From the NCBI GenBank assembly GCA_007693485.1, contig REDM01000174.1, positions 1 through 53,427 on the forward strand: a stretch of DNA of 53,427 nucleotides, in the 5' to 3' direction. The first letter of the stretch is position 1; the number at the start of each line of letters is the position of its first letter. The position numbers and the translations under genes are program-made. This DNA is from Spirochaetaceae bacterium (lineage in GTDB: Bacteria > Spirochaetota > Spirochaetia > DSM-27196 > PWMO01). The notes beneath the pieces were generated by a model. The model had not been told where the DNA came from and ran no database searches. It worked only from the letters and a program-made list of their open reading frames with translations. Shown piece by piece: positions 51,436 through 53,427 of this stretch.

Positions 51436-53412
51436 TCAGTCAAGCGCGGTCAAAAACCCCTGCAACTCATCGACGGCATCGGTGGTGAACCGCCAGAGCT
51501 CCTCGTCCGAAACCTGAGCAAACCGGCCCACCGTTGTTGCCGTGTCGCTGTTGATGTCGCGGGTGTGGTGTACGTGGGTGGTCCGGTAGAACGAGAGGCG
51601 CTTTTCTTCATAGACGCCAATTCGAACCAGGGTGCGGGCTCCCTCCCGAAGAAGCGTGAGCTTGCGCCGGAGGTCTTCATCGGATTCTACGCTCCACACA
51701 CCGAGCACGATCGGCTGCGCAAGCTCGTTGACATCACCGATGAACTCTCCGCGCAGCAGCTCATCGCGCTCCTTCCCGAGGTAAGGAACGAAGTCCAGAT
51801 GTTCGGCAAGCTTCCGGTCGGTTGCAAAAAACTCGCCGCTCCCAGGATCCAGGGTGAAGATGATTACGTTATCCATCGCCTGCCCGTAGCTCTTGAAGAG
51901 CGCTCCCCGGTAGCGATCGTAGTCGACCGTCTCCCGCAGGTGAGCGAACCGTGCCTTCACTTCGCCGGCTGTTACGATCAGCCGCTGTTTAAGCTGCGGA
52001 TAGTCGGTGCGCAGAGCCGCAAACTCATCGTCCATCTCCGCGACGGACCGAGATCCCAGGATGAACGTCAGAACCGTTCGAAACACCGTTCTGACGTTAT
52101 GATACTTGCCAAACTGAAGAATCACGTCGAAGAGGTAGAGCTGCATCTTGCGCAACTGCCAGATATACGCAATCACCGCAGTCCGATCGGAGTCGGAATC
52201 CGGACGGGGGCCGCCCATCATCGACTGGATCTCATGGAAGCGTTGCTCCAGCTTCACAAACCAGCGATCGGCGTGATCTCCCGACTTCCGAAGTCGAATC
52301 GTCCAGGTGGAACCCTCGCCCCGCGAGCTCTCCACGCAAATGTTCTCGGCGCCAAATGTCGAGTAGATCTGCAGGGTACCAAGCCCCTCCCCCGTCCGCC
52401 GCAGCTTCGTCGTTCGGCCCACGAATGCCGGAATCCCCGCAGCGTCGAGAGCCAAGAGGGCATCATCCATTCCGACACCGTTGTCTTCAATGCGCAATTC
52501 GAGATCAGTGCCCTGTTCTCGCAGGGATATTTCGATCACCCCTTTTCGATCTGCTTCTGCGATCGCTTCCAGCGCGTTTGCCACGATGTTCACCAATGCT
52601 CGCCCGTAGTTGATGTAGTACCCAAGCGCTTTGGTGGTATCGGCATCGATGGTCAGCTTGACGATGCAGGCTACCGAGGAGGCCTCAATATAGGGCAGAA
52701 TGCGCTCGAGAATGAGATCTTTTACGTCCACGGCGTGGGTGGTGCTGACGGTATCCCGAAACGCGTTCAGAATATTGACGAGCGTTGTTGTTTCTCGATT
52801 GATATCCTCAATGATTCGCCCACAGTTCTCGATCGAGAGCATCTCCACCATGTTTGCCAGCAGCCTGATGGTCTTTTTGGCGTCATGACGGGTACGCCCG
52901 ATCTCTTCCACGAATGGGAGTCGGCTCGCGGTGGGCGGCTCGCCGTCGGTGAGGATGTCTTCCTTGCGAGCGGAAAGGTGATAGTACACCAGGTTCTGGT
53001 AGACGGTCGTTTTCCCGACACGAAACCCCTTGTTCTGGAAAAACTCCAGCGTATCCACCTGCTTCTCCCAGACGTAGAGATACACGGCCGACTCGGGTGG
53101 GATGACGCGCGCCAGGTGTTCGACAAAGAGCGTCCCGATTCCGCGGCCGCGACCAAATGGGCTGGTCACCAGCTTGTATACGTGGAAGCTCCGCTTTGCA
53201 CGGTCTGAGTAGACCAGAACAAATCCGAGTATCTCGCCCTCCTCAATCCAGACGAAACTGTGCTGATAGTCTTTTTCAATTTCGCTGTCTTGAACGTAGG
53301 GGGAAGGAATTACAAAGGTGTCAATGTGAAGCAGTGGGTTTCGCTCGACACGCCGTTCAAGGTGAGGGGTCAGCGCGGTGATGGCGGTTGGGTGCGGGGC
53401 CTGGTCCAGCAT
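51436..53412 (-). CDS. GNAT-histidine kinase fusion protein
   Basis: The product has 658 residues. Residues 20-145 are a GNAT acetyltransferase: VYKLVTSPFGRGRGIGTLFVEHL gives the acetyl-CoA loop RGRGIG (88-93), and FFQNKGFRVGKT is the usual C-terminal part. Residues 170-375 are a histidine-kinase core: His176 in GRTRHDAKK is a candidate phospho-acceptor, VNIVANALEA (274-283) is the N box, EDNGVGM (309-315) the G1 box and GEGLGTLQIY (341-350) the G2 box. Residues 380-658 are a helical domain that I do not recognise. There is no membrane helix or receiver domain. The ATG lies 15 bases from the window edge, and no Shine-Dalgarno is seen. Confidence 0.8.
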   Translation of the reverse strand: MLDQAPHPTAITALTPHLERRVERNPLLHIDTFVIPSPYVQDSEIEKDYQHSFVWIEEGEILGFVLVYSDRAKRSFHVYKLVTSPFGRGRGIGTLFVEHLARVIPPESAVYLYVWEKQVDTLEFFQNKGFRVGKTTVYQNLVYYHLSARKEDILTDGEPPTASRLPFVEEIGRTRHDAKKTIRLLANMVEMLSIENCGRIIEDINRETTTLVNILNAFRDTVSTTHAVDVKDLILERILPYIEASSVACIVKLTIDADTTKALGYYINYGRALVNIVANALEAIAEADRKGVIEISLREQGTDLELRIEDNGVGMDDALLALDAAGIPAFVGRTTKLRRTGEGLGTLQIYSTFGAENICVESSRGEGSTWTIRLRKSGDHADRWFVKLEQRFHEIQSMMGGPRPDSDSDRTAVIAYIWQLRKMQLYLFDVILQFGKYHNVRTVFRTVLTFILGSRSVAEMDDEFAALRTDYPQLKQRLIVTAGEVKARFAHLRETVDYDRYRGALFKSYGQAMDNVIIFTLDPGSGEFFATDRKLAEHLDFVPYLGKERDELLRGEFIGDVNELAQPIVLGVWSVESDEDLRRKLTLLREGARTLVRIGVYEEKRLSFYRTTHVHHTRDINSDTATTVGRFAQVSDEELWRFTTDAVDELQGFLTALD

Positions 53413-53427
53413 GGTAGTTGGAGGGTA

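Noticed and set aside
51292-53208. Plus-strand 638-codon frame opposite the GNAT-kinase gene
   Set aside because: Shadow frame; the minus strand carries GNAT and kinase motifs in order.

Overview
This window is a GC-rich, gene-dense bacterial chromosome segment. It holds 46 complete protein genes, one gene cut by the left edge, and one tRNA-Gly(TCC). I see no IS element, phage gene, integrase or CRISPR array. No gap between genes exceeds about 210 bases. The repertoire suggests a free-living Gram-negative-type bacterium, most likely a spirochaete of the Spirochaeta/Alkalispirochaeta type. It has lipoproteins, UppP and HtrA, an AdoCbl-dependent class II RNR as the only RNR seen, a DRTGG protein, a YedE/TusA thiosulfate-uptake set, monofunctional Fhs and an imuA-imuB-dnaE2 cassette. 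The taxonomic call is inference from gene content and codon use, not from a marker gene.

Layout. 1-1.6 kb: MFS transporter (edge), tRNA-Gly, MBL-fold hydrolase. 1.8-6.8 kb: a plus-strand operon of a small acidic protein, a GT2 glycosyltransferase, an ATP-grasp enzyme and a TauABC/SsuABC-type ABC importer, with the last five genes joined by 4-base stop/start overlaps. 6.7-13.3 kb: a minus-strand sulfur operon (YedE N-half, TusA, YedE C-half, thioredoxin-reductase-like flavoprotein with a thioredoxin-like tail, two rhodanese lipoproteins) ending in a strong terminator that lies inside the start of a polytopic ArnT/PMT-like gene. 13.4-17.9 kb: small unknown protein, TrpB2, histidine phosphatase, APH-like kinase, coiled-coil protein, DRTGG protein. 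18-23 kb: NrdJ and a polysaccharide-deacetylase lipoprotein. 23-28.3 kb, minus: HtpX, Fhs, a fused ChlI-ChlD-type chelatase with an 11-A slippery tract, and a small secreted protein. 28.4-30.6 kb: a two-TM extracytoplasmic protein coupled to a zinc-site-altered CysRS-like enzyme. 30.6-34.3 kb, minus: PH-like/CbxX-type AAA+ protein and a MinD/ParA-like ATPase. 34.4-38 kb, plus: HtrA protease, CbpA-type DnaJ, a 30-residue Cys-rich peptide, an SDR. 38-40.4 kb, minus: amidohydrolase and Dus. 40.5-46.5 kb, plus: PdeM-like phosphoesterase, then the mutasome cassette. 46.4-53.4 kb: a membrane-anchored COG4324-type peptidase, a 42-residue lipoprotein, ApbE, UppP plus a class-3 lipase, SlyD-like FKBP, and a GNAT-histidine kinase fusion.

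How the genes fit together. The sulfur operon reads as a complete route: thiosulfate enters by a split YedE permease, sulfur is handed to TusA and rhodaneses, and a flavoprotein supplies redox chemistry. It sits behind a near-consensus promoter whose -35 lies in a palindrome. The mutasome promoter carries a perfect palindrome in its spacer, a likely SOS operator. The chelatase may supply cobalt insertion for the cobalamin used by NrdJ and may make two subunits from one gene by frameshifting. The points most worth checking are that frameshift, the split permease with TusA between its halves, the coupled GT2/ATP-grasp/importer operon, the CysRS-like and cytosine-deaminase-like proteins that have lost key residues, and the GNAT-kinase fusion.
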